Counted from the first letter of the stretch, positions 19,293 through 27,072 are shown. The stretch: DNA of 64,000 nt from CAYVOV01 sp964453525 (GCA_964453525.1 CAYVOV010000006.1:1-64000), one strand, 5' to 3'. Numbers and translations: made by a program. Notes: generated by a model from the letters alone, not told the origin.

Positions 19293-19972
19293 AAGTACTG
19301 ATCGTCGAAGATGACCGTGAAATCGTAGATATTATTACTTTGGCTTTTGAAATACGCTGGCCGGAAGCGCTGCTTGTATCCACTCACCTGGGAGAGCAGG
19401 GAGTGGAGATGGTGGAAAGTGAGAGTCCTGATGTTGTCATCCTCGACCTCGGCCTACCCGATATCAGCGGTTTCGACGTTCTGAAGGAAATCCGCACTTT
19501 TTCCACAGTACCTGTCCTGATTCTTACCGTTAGAGGCGAAGAAACCGATGTTGTGAAGGGATTAGAGTGGGGAGCTGACGACTATATGACAAAACCCTTC
19601 CGTCAACTTGAGCTTCTGTCACGCATAAAGGCACTTACCCGCAGAGCCGGAGCCACTGTCGGGGAGACCTCTCTTGTCTGTGGGAAATTAAAATTCAATC
19701 CGACCACTATGCAACTGTTTCAGGATGATAAGGAGATAAAGCTCACCCGCACCGAAGGTAGTATCCTTAACAAGCTAATGGCAAATGCCGGTCAGGTTGT
19801 TGTCTATTCAAGTATTGCGGAAGCAGTATGGGGCGAGGACTACCCGGACGCAGTCGACAGCCTCAGGGTTTACATCCGCCGGCTAAGAGAGAAAATTGAA
19901 GAGAACCCGGACAAACCTAAGATTATCCTGACTAAAATGGGTCTGGGATACTCAATGGCAAAACCGGACTAG
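19289..19972 (+). CDS. OmpR/PhoB-family response regulator
   Basis: A 227-residue cytosolic transcription regulator. Receiver domain 1-120 with acidic pocket EDD (7-9), phosphoacceptor Asp in VVILDLGLP (D53) and Lys in TKPF (about 102); C-terminal winged helix about 130-225 ending in SLRVYIRRLREKIEENPDKPKIILT, the typical PhoB-type recognition helix and wing. It is the partner of the preceding kinase, whose stop overlaps its start. A hairpin at 20006-20027 follows. Confidence 0.93.
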   Translation: MKVLIVEDDREIVDIITLAFEIRWPEALLVSTHLGEQGVEMVESESPDVVILDLGLPDISGFDVLKEIRTFSTVPVLILTVRGEETDVVKGLEWGADDYMTKPFRQLELLSRIKALTRRAGATVGETSLVCGKLKFNPTTMQLFQDDKEIKLTRTEGSILNKLMANAGQVVVYSSIAEAVWGEDYPDAVDSLRVYIRRLREKIEENPDKPKIILTKMGLGYSMAKPD

Positions 19973-20005
19973 TCTTCCCGAACAAATACCTGAAAAATTT
20001 TTACA

Positions 20006-20027
20006 GCCGAAGCTTTAAAGCTTCGGC
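20006..20027. terminator. Perfect 22-bp palindrome after the two-component operon
   Basis: gccgaagctttaaagcttcggc, an 11-bp perfect stem with almost no loop, 33 bp after the response regulator stop. It is followed by ttcctaa rather than a T-run, so termination would be weak; it could also be a regulator site. Confidence 0.5.
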
Positions 20028-20233
20028 TTCCTAATACAAGGTCACCGCACCAATAGCCGGGAGTCTGCAGCCTGCAAAAAGCCCGGCAGCATCCGGGAAT
20101 TCATGTATTACAACATTTTTCAAGATTGTAACCTCTTTTTAATCACTCTGTAATTTTTTTTTTATTTCTCAATATCCATTTTAAGTTTTTTATAATCCCA
20201 TGTCTGTATATTGGACAAAACGTGAGGTGATTT
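20028..20233 (+). promoter_or_regulatory. Structured leader and promoter region of the surface-fibre genes
   Basis: No gene here. GCCGGG (20056-20061) can pair with CCCGGC (20082-20087) with a small inner gcag/ctgc stem. Then comes an A/T-rich run including a stretch of nine or more T, and a perfect -10 TATAAT at 20191-20196 upstream of the gene at 20234. I compared the structured part with the cyclic-di-GMP-I riboswitch consensus and could not fit it. Function undefined. Confidence 0.4.
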
Positions 20234-20674
20234 ATGAAAGCAATTTTATACGGATCCGAGAAAACAACAAAGAGGCTTACAGGATTACTAGAGGATGAAG
20301 GAGTTGAAGTAACAGTAATACCGGAATCGCTGAATGTGACCACAAACTGGTGGGAAGAAGGAGAATTTGACCTGGCAATTATTGACAGCCGCACTGAAAC
20401 CGCCGAGCTGGCCTATAAAAACATCAGGAAACATGTTAACACTCCGGTTGCCCTGTTAGTAGACCCGATGGAGTCAAACTGGAGTAAATTATTGCCGCTT
20501 GATGCTGACTGCTATCTACCGGAAACGAAGGAAAAATATGAACTGGCAGCCCGGCTAAGAGCATTGATACGGCGCTTCTCAGGTAAGAGACCTACTGCGA
20601 GCCGGTCCGGTAAAGTGAGCGGATGGGTAGTAGCCAATGGATTCGCCCTCAAGCAAAGGTATATTGATAATTAA
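20234..20674 (+). CDS. Degenerate receiver-domain protein
   Basis: A 146-residue protein that follows a response-regulator receiver pattern: MKAILYGS as strand 1, FDLAIIDSRTE as strand 3 with a candidate phosphoacceptor D51, TPVALLVDP as strand 4, and ELAARLRALIRR as the last helix. The usual DD acidic pair after strand 1 is absent (GSEKTT instead) and the KPF lysine motif is replaced by LPETKEK. No output domain is visible. It has a gtgaggtga ribosome site. It may be a phosphorylation-independent pseudo-receiver linked to the upstream kinase/regulator. Confidence in the fold is moderate. Confidence 0.6.
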   Translation: MKAILYGSEKTTKRLTGLLEDEGVEVTVIPESLNVTTNWWEEGEFDLAIIDSRTETAELAYKNIRKHVNTPVALLVDPMESNWSKLLPLDADCYLPETKEKYELAARLRALIRRFSGKRPTASRSGKVSGWVVANGFALKQRYIDN

Positions 20675-20739
20675 ACACAGGTTTTTCAAATGTTTCACTA
20701 CCAGAAACGGAGACAAGAACGAAAAGAAGGACTGATTAA

Positions 20740-21219
20740 GTGAAGATTGCAAGCAGGATAATAATAGCGATACTCTGTCTGGTTCTTGCCGGACTCGCCT
20801 TTATCTATTTCGTACCGGGCTACAATCTGTACCTGGTCAGAAGCGAGAGCATGACACCGACAATTAATATGGGAGATTTGATAATCACCGGTCCCTCAAA
20901 CGGGCCAATTAAAGGAGAGGTAAAACCGGGGACAATTATTACTTATGAACACAGAAATGAGCTTGTAACCCACAGGGTAAAGACAATTGATGGTTCTACC
21001 CTGACAACGAAGGGAGACGCTACCGAAGACATAGACCCGTGGTCGGTTACTTTATCGGATATACGGGGTGTATACCTCTTCAAGATTCCCTCGGTAGGCT
21101 ATTTAACAAACTTCGTTCAGACAAAAACAGGCTGGTTTATAACGATTATTATCCCCGGCGCCCTGCTAACTCTCTGGCTGGTGAAAGATATCATAAAAGA
21201 GGCTTTCGGTGAAGCTTAA
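20740..21219 (+). CDS. SipW-type signal peptidase I (first copy)
   Basis: A 159-residue membrane serine protease of the archaeal/eukaryotic-type signal peptidase class. Membrane segment at about 5-24; catalytic Ser in RSESMTP (S37); His instead of the bacterial general-base Lys in VTHRV (H78); TTKGDATEDID is the conserved Asp region; a second membrane segment at about 134-152. GTG start with gaaaagaagg upstream. It lies 95 bp before a TasA-like protein, its expected substrate. Confidence 0.9.
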   Translation: MKIASRIIIAILCLVLAGLAFIYFVPGYNLYLVRSESMTPTINMGDLIITGPSNGPIKGEVKPGTIITYEHRNELVTHRVKTIDGSTLTTKGDATEDIDPWSVTLSDIRGVYLFKIPSVGYLTNFVQTKTGWFITIIIPGALLTLWLVKDIIKEAFGEA

Positions 21220-21314
21220 TAATCAGAACTTACGGGAGGTGAGGCTTATTGTACAGCAATACTAAACAAAGCGAAAACGTCAAAATTTAAAAATACCGAA
21301 GAAAGGAGAAAAAG

Positions 21315-21965
21315 ATGAAAAAAATACTTGGACTAACAATAGCAGCCTTACTGGTTATGGGTCTTGTCGGCGGGGGCACCTGGGCTTACTTCAGCGACCC
21401 TGAGACCAGCTACAACAACGTCCTTACCGCCGGAACACTGGACCTGGAGATAGGCGGCGGAAATACTAACGTACAGATATTAAATGTAAGCGCCACATAC
21501 CCCGGTGACAGTGACAGTGGTAATACTACACTTGTCAATGTAGGCTCCATTGCCGGAAGTCTGGATATCACCTTCGTTAAAGTTGACGATATCGGAGGGT
21601 CCGGCGGCACGGAATTCGAAAATAATCCTGGTGCAGGAAACGGAGACCTCGATGGGGAAGCGACAATCGCACTGTGGATTGATGTTGACGAAGACAACAC
21701 CTTTTCCGATGGAGATATCTTACTCACATCAGCAGGCAGTGGCGGTAGCCAGACCAGAACAGGTGGCTCACCTGCAACTCCAACACAATACTCCATAGAC
21801 AGCTTCGATGGTGATAGCTGGACGGACATTGTTACACTGGATGCCACCGGTGGTGCCAATGATGGCGTTAAATTCTTCATCGATTACCTTATTCCTACGG
21901 CCGCTACCAATGCTATCCAGGGTGACAGCGTCAGCGCCAATATGACATTCACCTTAGGACAGTAA
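21315..21965 (+). CDS. TasA/camelysin-like secreted fibre protein with SipW-dependent signal peptide
   Basis: 216 residues. The N-terminal signal peptide (about 1-23) ends in GGGTWAYFSDPETSYNNVLTAG, the hallmark of SipW-dependent substrates (TasA, CalY). The mature part is Gly/Asn/Asp-rich and beta-rich, almost without Lys, and ends in a conserved IQGDSVSANMTFTL strand. TasA relatives polymerise into cell-surface or biofilm fibres. Strong ribosome site gaaaggag. A strong hairpin (22012-22043) follows. The same QGDS strand occurs in the scaffold protein at 22950-24983. Confidence 0.88.
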   Translation: MKKILGLTIAALLVMGLVGGGTWAYFSDPETSYNNVLTAGTLDLEIGGGNTNVQILNVSATYPGDSDSGNTTLVNVGSIAGSLDITFVKVDDIGGSGGTEFENNPGAGNGDLDGEATIALWIDVDEDNTFSDGDILLTSAGSGGSQTRTGGSPATPTQYSIDSFDGDSWTDIVTLDATGGANDGVKFFIDYLIPTAATNAIQGDSVSANMTFTLGQ

Positions 21966-22011
21966 TTAACAGAACGAGTGGTATAAGCACTATGCTTAAA
22001 TCGACTTAAAA

Positions 22012-22043
22012 GGGGGCTGAGAAGCGAAAGGGTCTCAGCCCCC
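22012..22043 (+). terminator. Strong hairpin after the TasA-like gene
   Basis: GGGGGCTGAGA (22012-22022) pairs perfectly with TCTCAGCCCCC (22033-22043), 47 bp after the stop. There is no T-run, so it more likely stabilises the upstream mRNA or attenuates read-through than stops transcription fully. This would allow high TasA-like and low downstream signal-peptidase expression. Confidence 0.6.
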
Positions 22044-22079
22044 AAGAGACCTGAATAATTGAAGGAAAGGAGGGTGCCG

Positions 22080-22389
22080 ATGAAGAGAAATTCTTGTTTA
22101 ACCACAGCTTACCCGCTCTTATTCGGCATTCCGGCATCGGCACCTGGGCTTTCTGGAGTTATATTGCGACCTCAACCGGCAATGTACCGGATACCGGTAA
22201 ACTCAACCGGAAAATAAATGACAAGGATGCGATAATTCAAACACTTTAACAATGAATACTACTCTGGAAAATGTGGTGAGACCTGAAAAAATAATACTGA
22301 AAAATACCGGCAGTCCGACTGACTCAAGCCCTGAACTGTCGTTTACTTATAATAATCTTTATCCCGAACCGGTGAGGAATACGAAATGA
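22080..22389 (+). pseudogene. Decayed second TasA-like gene (SipW-dependent signal remnant)
   Basis: Three pieces in three frames add up to a TasA-type protein: MKRNSCLTTAYPLLFG from ATG 22080 after a perfect ggaaaggaggg ribosome site; GIGTWAFWSYIATSTGNV in a second frame, the recognisable SipW cleavage motif, stopping at 22247; and in a third frame LENVVRPEKIILKNTGSP, the usual second strand region of the family, ending at a TGA (22387-22389) that overlaps the ATG of the next signal peptidase by 4 bp. The mature domain is far shorter than in the intact copy. Frameshifts plus an internal deletion explain it. Confidence 0.8.
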
Positions 22390-22901
22390 AAAAAGCCACC
22401 TGGTATTCAATTCTAACAATAGTAGTGCTGCTGATGGCAGTTGCGGTGTTTACCTACGTCGCGCCGCACATCGGCTGGCGGGTAAACGCTGTTCTTTCCG
22501 GCAGTATGGAACCGGCACTGAAGGTCGGTTCGCTGGTAGTGACCCGCCCGGTAGAACCGGAAAAGGTAAAGGTGGGAGATATGATTGCCTTCAATCCGGT
22601 ATCGGTAGGGGAGAATATGATAACTCATCGGGTAATAGGTATCGCAATGAACTCTCCCATTCACTTCGCCACCAAGGGTGATGCCAGTGATAAGCCTGAC
22701 CCGTTCACGGTGCCGGAACAGAACCTGGTTGGTAAGGTCTGTTTTCACATACCTTACTGGGGGTATTTCACGCAATTTCTCAAAACTCCTACTGGTTTTG
22801 TCTTCTCCATAGTAGTACCCGGTATAGTCATTTTTATAATGTACGTGGTCAGTGTCTGGCGGACACTCACCGTTCAGAAAAAACAGGGAGTGGCTATATA
22901 G
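22386..22901 (+). CDS. SipW-type signal peptidase I (second copy)
   Basis: 171 residues with the same architecture as the copy at 20740: membrane segment about 7-26, catalytic Ser in LSGSMEP (S40), His in ITHRV (H81), TKGDASDKPD, and a C-terminal membrane segment about 137-158. It is only modestly similar to the first copy outside the motifs. The start is embedded in the end of the decayed TasA-like gene, which suggests that this peptidase was once coupled to that substrate. It should still process the intact TasA-like protein or the scaffold downstream. Confidence 0.9.
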   Translation: MKKATWYSILTIVVLLMAVAVFTYVAPHIGWRVNAVLSGSMEPALKVGSLVVTRPVEPEKVKVGDMIAFNPVSVGENMITHRVIGIAMNSPIHFATKGDASDKPDPFTVPEQNLVGKVCFHIPYWGYFTQFLKTPTGFVFSIVVPGIVIFIMYVVSVWRTLTVQKKQGVAI

Positions 22902-22949
22902 GGCAGTTGTTTTTTGATATAAATAATAACGGAGCATATTTAGGGACAA

Positions 22950-24983
22950 ATGCAGCTTACCAAGGTTTTCGGATATATCAGCCGGTTGTTTCTGGTCCTG
23001 GCAATGGGGCTGGCGCTATTCACCACTGCTCCGCCAGCCGCGGTTAAGGCTGACCCCAATCCGGTAGACCTTGAGCTGGGCGGTACAGGAGCTACGTCCT
23101 GGTATTTAGCCAATATCAAACCAGCAGACACCGGCACGCAGACGGTTGAGCTGCGTAATATCGGCACTAAGGACGGCTTCGTCACAATCTGGGTAAGTGA
23201 TATTATCAGCACCGAAGGCTTGAATCCCGAATCAGAGACTGGTAATACGTCGGAACCGGGTGAGCATGCCGATAACCTTCTGCTTAACCTCAGTGCCAGC
23301 GGTCTGATTACCAATTTGAACCTGCCGTCAACAATCAATGGCCTTCCCCAGAGCGCTACCCACTACGACTATATTGAGGTTACGCCTATCAAGGCCGGCA
23401 ATACCGTTAATCTTACCTGGCAGTGGCTCCTGCCGGCTGAAACGGGTAATGATGTCCAGGGAGACAGTATTTTCTTCTCCATAAACTATCTTCTCCGGGA
23501 GTGCATTGTGACCGATGTATCTTCCATCGTTAATCCCTCCGGGAATTTCACTCAGGATGTCACCACCCAAACCGTGAATAATAAAGGCACTATCTCTATA
23601 AGCTCCGGCGTTACCGGCAAGACCACAGAAAATCAATCACTCAGTGATATCTGGTTAATCGAGATAGACAAAGATTCATTACCGCCCGGGTCAGGCAAAA
23701 AGAGTGTCAGCTTAAACTATGAAGTCGGGCCTGACGGGGCGACCTTTGACCAGCCGGTAACAATCACCTTGAGCTATAACCCCGGCTCCATACCCTCGGG
23801 AGTTAGCGAACAGCAGCTATACATCGCTCACTGGGACAATAGTACCGGACAGTGGGTCCCGGTGGCTGGCAGCAGCGTCAACGCCAGCGCTAATACCGTC
23901 TCAGCGCCAATCAGCCATTTCAGCAGATATACCGTAATATCCCCCGTACCCTCGGGCCCTGGCAATGGAGGAGGTAGTGGCGGGGGCGGTGGTGGCGGCG
24001 GTAGTCGAAGAGAAAAAAAAGAGGAAGAGACCCCACCTACCACCGGCGCTCTGCTTGAAATCAATATACTTGACCGCGAATCAACAGTTGAAATCGGAGA
24101 TGACGGAACTCTGGCCGAAGCGTTGACCCTGACTGGCCCCGATGGCAACATCATTCTCGACATTGACGCAGGCACCAGAATAACCGGCCCGGATGATGTA
24201 AAGCTCATTCGCATCGAACTGAGACCAACCGATAAACCGATTCTGGCTCCGGATAACATCGTACTCCTCAGCCAGGCCTATGAACTAATCGGCTACACAA
24301 GTAACATGGAGGCCGTTCCGGTGGTCTTACGGCCGCCTGTCAGGCTTACCATCAAGTATGATCCGCGGAACCTGCCGGAGAATTCTTTCCTGCCATTCGT
24401 GGCAACCTATACCGATGAAGCAGGATTTGTTCGATTGAATCCGCCACCCGGCGCCCTTATCGAGATCGGTTATGCAAAGGCACTCATCAGCGACGAATCA
24501 TTATTCGTGGCGGCAGCCGAGCTGGCACCGCCTCCACCACCACTACCGGCAAGTTTCGAGGCAACAAACCTGATTATCAACCCCCTGGAGACTTATGTCG
24601 GAGAGGTGATCACCGTCAGCGTCACAATCGCCAACCAGGGCGAAACCGAGGGCAGTACTGAACTGTACCTGATTATTGACGGAATTGTCCGGGCAATTGA
24701 AGAAGTAACGCTTAAAGAACAGAGTACTGAGACATTAACTTTCGAAGTTACCAATCTGGCAGCCGGAAGCCACCAGGTGAAGATAGCCGGTCTGACCGGC
24801 GAGTTCGATGTGCTCAGGCTGGCAGTGTCTGTAGAGGAAACCAAGTTCAACTGGCTCCTGCTGGATACTATTGTCGGCTCTCTTCTGCTCGTCGGAGCAA
24901 CCGTGCTTTATTTCCACATACGAAGGTCACGCCGGACTCGACTGGCAATGCTGGACGAAGAGCCAGGAGATCGGTTGGGATGA
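22950..24983 (+). CDS. Membrane-anchored surface scaffold with TasA-like, ZU5-like and CARDB domains
   Basis: 677 residues. Signal peptide about 1-35 (LVLAMGLALFTTAPPAAVKA). Residues about 36-190 resemble the TasA fold: ELRNIGTKDGFVTI and ending NDVQGDSIFFSINYLL, like the end of the TasA-like neighbour. About 195-330 is a ZU5-like domain (YEVGPDGATF, APISHFSRYTV), followed by a poly-Gly linker (about 336-352), another ZU5-like region, a CARDB adhesion domain about 545-635 (VSVTIANQGETEGSTEL) and a C-terminal membrane anchor about 640-662 with a basic tail. It may anchor TasA-like fibres to the cell. Start ATG 22979 is possible, but 22950 gives a full signal peptide. Confidence 0.8.
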   Translation: MQLTKVFGYISRLFLVLAMGLALFTTAPPAAVKADPNPVDLELGGTGATSWYLANIKPADTGTQTVELRNIGTKDGFVTIWVSDIISTEGLNPESETGNTSEPGEHADNLLLNLSASGLITNLNLPSTINGLPQSATHYDYIEVTPIKAGNTVNLTWQWLLPAETGNDVQGDSIFFSINYLLRECIVTDVSSIVNPSGNFTQDVTTQTVNNKGTISISSGVTGKTTENQSLSDIWLIEIDKDSLPPGSGKKSVSLNYEVGPDGATFDQPVTITLSYNPGSIPSGVSEQQLYIAHWDNSTGQWVPVAGSSVNASANTVSAPISHFSRYTVISPVPSGPGNGGGSGGGGGGGGSRREKKEEETPPTTGALLEINILDRESTVEIGDDGTLAEALTLTGPDGNIILDIDAGTRITGPDDVKLIRIELRPTDKPILAPDNIVLLSQAYELIGYTSNMEAVPVVLRPPVRLTIKYDPRNLPENSFLPFVATYTDEAGFVRLNPPPGALIEIGYAKALISDESLFVAAAELAPPPPPLPASFEATNLIINPLETYVGEVITVSVTIANQGETEGSTELYLIIDGIVRAIEEVTLKEQSTETLTFEVTNLAAGSHQVKIAGLTGEFDVLRLAVSVEETKFNWLLLDTIVGSLLLVGATVLYFHIRRSRRTRLAMLDEEPGDRLG

Positions 24984-25020
24984 GTAACTGTTTTCCGTGC
25001 GGGAAAGGCTTTCAATCCCT

Positions 25021-25048
25021 CTGCCGGACATAACAGATACGCCGGCAG
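25021..25048. terminator. Bidirectional hairpin between convergent genes
   Basis: ctgccgg (25021-25027) and ccggcag (25042-25048) form a 7-bp stem between the scaffold gene (+) and the Rieske gene (-). No long T-run on either side. Confidence 0.5.
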
Positions 25049-25066
25049 GCTCCCTCACACAATTGG

Positions 25067-25417
25067 CTAGACATCCACGAATACACTATCATCCTTAATT
25101 TCTACCTTGTAGATACCCAGCGGTTTAGGTAATTTGAACAGCGCAGCGGCTTTTAAGGCTAGTCCGCCCATACCCACCCAGTTTAATACCCTGCCATCTT
25201 TAAGGTCGAACTTGGAACCGTGAAACGGGCAGGTAACAACTGCCCCTTCGAGCTTGCCCTGTGATAGTCTGGCTCTCATGTGAGGGCAGCGAGCATCGGC
25301 GGCGTAATAATCATCGCCAATCCTGACAACAAGAACCTCGTGTCCTTCAGCCAGGAATTCTTTCATCACACCGTCTTCAAATTCAGCGGTCTTACCGACT
25401 TCTATTTTTTCACTCAC
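25067..25417 (-). CDS. Rieske [2Fe-2S] ferredoxin-like protein
   Basis: A 116-residue soluble Rieske protein. The cluster ligands are in CPHMRARL (Cys-x-His) and CPFHGSKFDL (Cys-x-x-His), spaced as in small Rieske ferredoxins such as the NirD and arsenite oxidase subunit types. No membrane anchor. GTG start with a ggaggga ribosome site. It is followed upstream (35 bp) by a cytochrome b5-like gene on the same strand, suggesting a small soluble electron-transfer pair of unknown partner. Confidence 0.9.
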   Translation of the reverse strand: MSEKIEVGKTAEFEDGVMKEFLAEGHEVLVVRIGDDYYAADARCPHMRARLSQGKLEGAVVTCPFHGSKFDLKDGRVLNWVGMGGLALKAAALFKLPKPLGIYKVEIKDDSVFVDV

Positions 25418-25451
25418 CTTGTCTTCCCTCCGATGTATTTGCAGGTCTGGC

Positions 25452-25685
25452 TCAGGAGTCTGACAGTTCGCCGATAACCGGGACCCTATCCAGTAAATCT
25501 GGGCCGTGGGGTGCCTGCTTCAGGACTTCGGTCAGGTCCTGCCCCGCACGGTGAGTAACCTGGTGAACACCATTTTTCCAGTGGAAGCTGTTTGAAACGT
25601 CAAAGACCCTGCCGTTAACGGCAATATAGGCAGCGCCATCGCTACCATCATATTTCTTCAGTTCCTCCCTGGTGAATATTCTCAT
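25452..25685 (-). CDS. Cytochrome b5-like heme-binding protein
   Basis: 77 residues with the cytochrome b5 core: FTREELKKYDGSDGAAYIAVNG, then FHWKNGVHQVTHRAGQDLTEVLKQAPHG, giving candidate axial histidines in the HxxxxxHxxxH stretch. Such short proteins bind heme or steroid-like ligands and are common in anaerobic bacteria. No signal peptide. Same strand as the Rieske gene, 35 bp apart. Confidence 0.85.
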   Translation of the reverse strand: MRIFTREELKKYDGSDGAAYIAVNGRVFDVSNSFHWKNGVHQVTHRAGQDLTEVLKQAPHGPDLLDRVPVIGELSDS

Positions 25686-25696
25686 TCGGTTCTCGC

Positions 25697-25870
25697 TTAC
25701 AGACCGATACTACCAATAACAAGATGCTCCTGTCCGTAACGGTGGGCTAAAGGTAATTGCTCGTCCAGGCTGATATAGACCATTATACCGGCTACAAACG
25801 CCAGAGAGGTGGAGAGAAGCATTGGCGTTAGAAAAGGAAGTAGCGCGGCAAATAACAGATTTACTTTCAT
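25697..25870 (-). pseudogene. 3' remnant of a ZIP-family metal transporter (ZupT-like)
   Basis: An open frame of 57 codons matches only the last part of a ZIP zinc transporter: PFLTPMLLSTSLAFVAGIMV, then YISLDEQLPLAHRYGQEHL, which are the conserved transmembrane helix and the metal-site LDELLP/H region of ZupT, here with a Glu-to-Gln style change (DEQLP). The frame stops just after the usual final GxxG start. The upstream 200 residues expected for the family are absent and no ribosome site precedes the only ATG. I read it as a truncated remnant. Region 25871-26011 holds nothing else I recognise. Confidence 0.65.
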
Positions 25871-26011
25871 GGCACAAAGAGCCTTATCCTGCGCCCCAGG
25901 TACCGAACGCGGCCTCCTTACCGGTTACAGGAGTTATTCATTTTAAACCAGGATACGCTTCAGAGCAAGAGGGGAGAGCCAGCACAATACTGGCTCCCCC
26001 CTGCCTGTTAC

Positions 26012-26563
26012 CTATTTCAGGAATTTGGAAACGAAGGGGGAAGTCTCACCACGGCGCAGGAAATGCCCGGAGGGCCCTTCTCCCAGGAATTCCGAGAACC
26101 ACGACTCATGCTCCACTTCTTCATTAAGAATCGATTGGGATAAATCGTAGGTCCTGTGGTCCTTACCGGCGGTGATGTTGCAGATATTGGTATAGCCTCT
26201 GACCGCACACCTCTCGGCTTCAACGAGTACCGTGAGCATAGCCTTGATGTCTGTCGGGTCGGCTGGTAGATTTGCCGGCGGACATGCCGAACAGTTATGA
26301 AAATCAACCATGCTCTCCGGTAGCTTCCCGCCAAGCTCATAGATGCGGGGGACAAGTGCCTCGAAGTGGTTGCGGTCCTCGATGCGGGCGGTCTCGGCAA
26401 TCTCCTTTATCGTTTCACCGTCCAGCCCGATAAGGTTCGCCCTTAATATCGTATAGTAGTAATAGGTGGTAAGTTCCGCCGCTGCGTTATTGACAAGCAG
26501 CTCAAGCAGTTCATCAACGTTTATCCCGGTCAGTTCGACCATCTCCCTGGCAACTTTAGCCAT
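26012..26563 (-). CDS. Ferritin-like / Dps-like protein (thioferritin type)
   Basis: A 183-residue four-helix bundle with iron-binding residues in AAAELTTYYYYTILRA, ARIEDRNHFEAL and LNEEVEHESWFSEFLG, matching the ExxH di-iron pattern. The insertion HNCSACPPANLP before the third helix is like the paired cysteines of DPSL (thioferritin) proteins of archaea and anaerobes, which detoxify peroxide while storing iron. Good ggaggtg ribosome site. It lies 30 bp downstream (transcriptionally) of the metallothionein gene, so the two probably form a metal/oxidative stress operon. Confidence 0.8.
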   Translation of the reverse strand: MAKVAREMVELTGINVDELLELLVNNAAAELTTYYYYTILRANLIGLDGETIKEIAETARIEDRNHFEALVPRIYELGGKLPESMVDFHNCSACPPANLPADPTDIKAMLTVLVEAERCAVRGYTNICNITAGKDHRTYDLSQSILNEEVEHESWFSEFLGEGPSGHFLRRGETSPFVSKFLK

Positions 26564-26593
26564 TCTACACCTCCATAATAGATTTTTACTTTG

Positions 26594-26746
26594 CTACTCT
26601 TTCTCTTCTTCGACGACTGTACAACAACCACATTCACACTGTGACCCGCTAGCGCAGGGTTCACAGCAGTATTTCACTCCGTCTTTCTCGTAGACTCCAT
26701 CTCCGATAGCGCAGCCGCACACCGGACAAAGCTGCTCTACTACCAT
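26594..26746 (-). CDS. Small bacterial metallothionein (SmtA/BmtA-like), 50 aa
   Basis: A 50-residue frame on the minus strand with a perfect taaggaggtgtgag ribosome site before ATG 26746. The product has ten cysteines: CPVCGC near the N-terminus, KYCCEPCASG in the middle, and CECGCC near the end, then an acidic tail. The middle block YCCExCAxG is the signature of cyanobacterial SmtA and pseudomonad BmtA metallothioneins, which bind Zn, Cd or Cu through thiolates. It is transcribed ahead of the ferritin-like gene (30 bp gap). It is easily missed because of its length. Confidence 0.85.
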   Translation of the reverse strand: MVVEQLCPVCGCAIGDGVYEKDGVKYCCEPCASGSQCECGCCTVVEEEKE

Positions 26747-26946
26747 CTCACACCTCCTTAATTAATTATAATTATTATATAAGCCGGGCTTCAACCACAC
26801 CTCAGCCAATATTATTCATGAACGCCCTGATATAATCCGCCCGTTTCAACCCGTAAATTGTAACTCTCATATGAATTATTCAAAAATTGTAATTCCAAAA
26901 GAATATTTCATCAAGCCATATTATAAATAAGTGAAATACGGGTAAA

Positions 26947-26964
26947 ATATGACATAAGTCATAT
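26947..26964. promoter_or_regulatory. Crp/Fnr-like operator upstream of the sulfur-relay operon
   Basis: atatgac-ataa-gtcatat, a perfect 7-bp inverted repeat with a 4-bp spacer, the geometry of a Crp/Fnr-family site. It lies 109 bp upstream of tusA. The surrounding 26764-27072 is A/T-rich and otherwise without genes; a gaccucaaggagg ribosome site ends it. Confidence 0.55.
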
Positions 26965-27072
26965 ACACCTTTATTATTCCGGGGTAAAATGACAGACGAT
27001 GTAAAAAGTACTATAGTAATAGTTCCGGTACAGATATTAAATTAATAGTACCAGACCTCAAGGAGGTAAAAT

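Noticed and set aside
20028..20130. Cyclic-di-GMP-I riboswitch upstream of the fibre genes
   Set aside because: Fragments such as GCAAAaaGCC and GCCGGG look similar, but their order and the conserved GCAAACC element do not fit the consensus.
25822..26127. 101-codon plus-strand frame
   Set aside because: Antisense to the ferritin-like gene and the ZIP remnant; no supporting signals.
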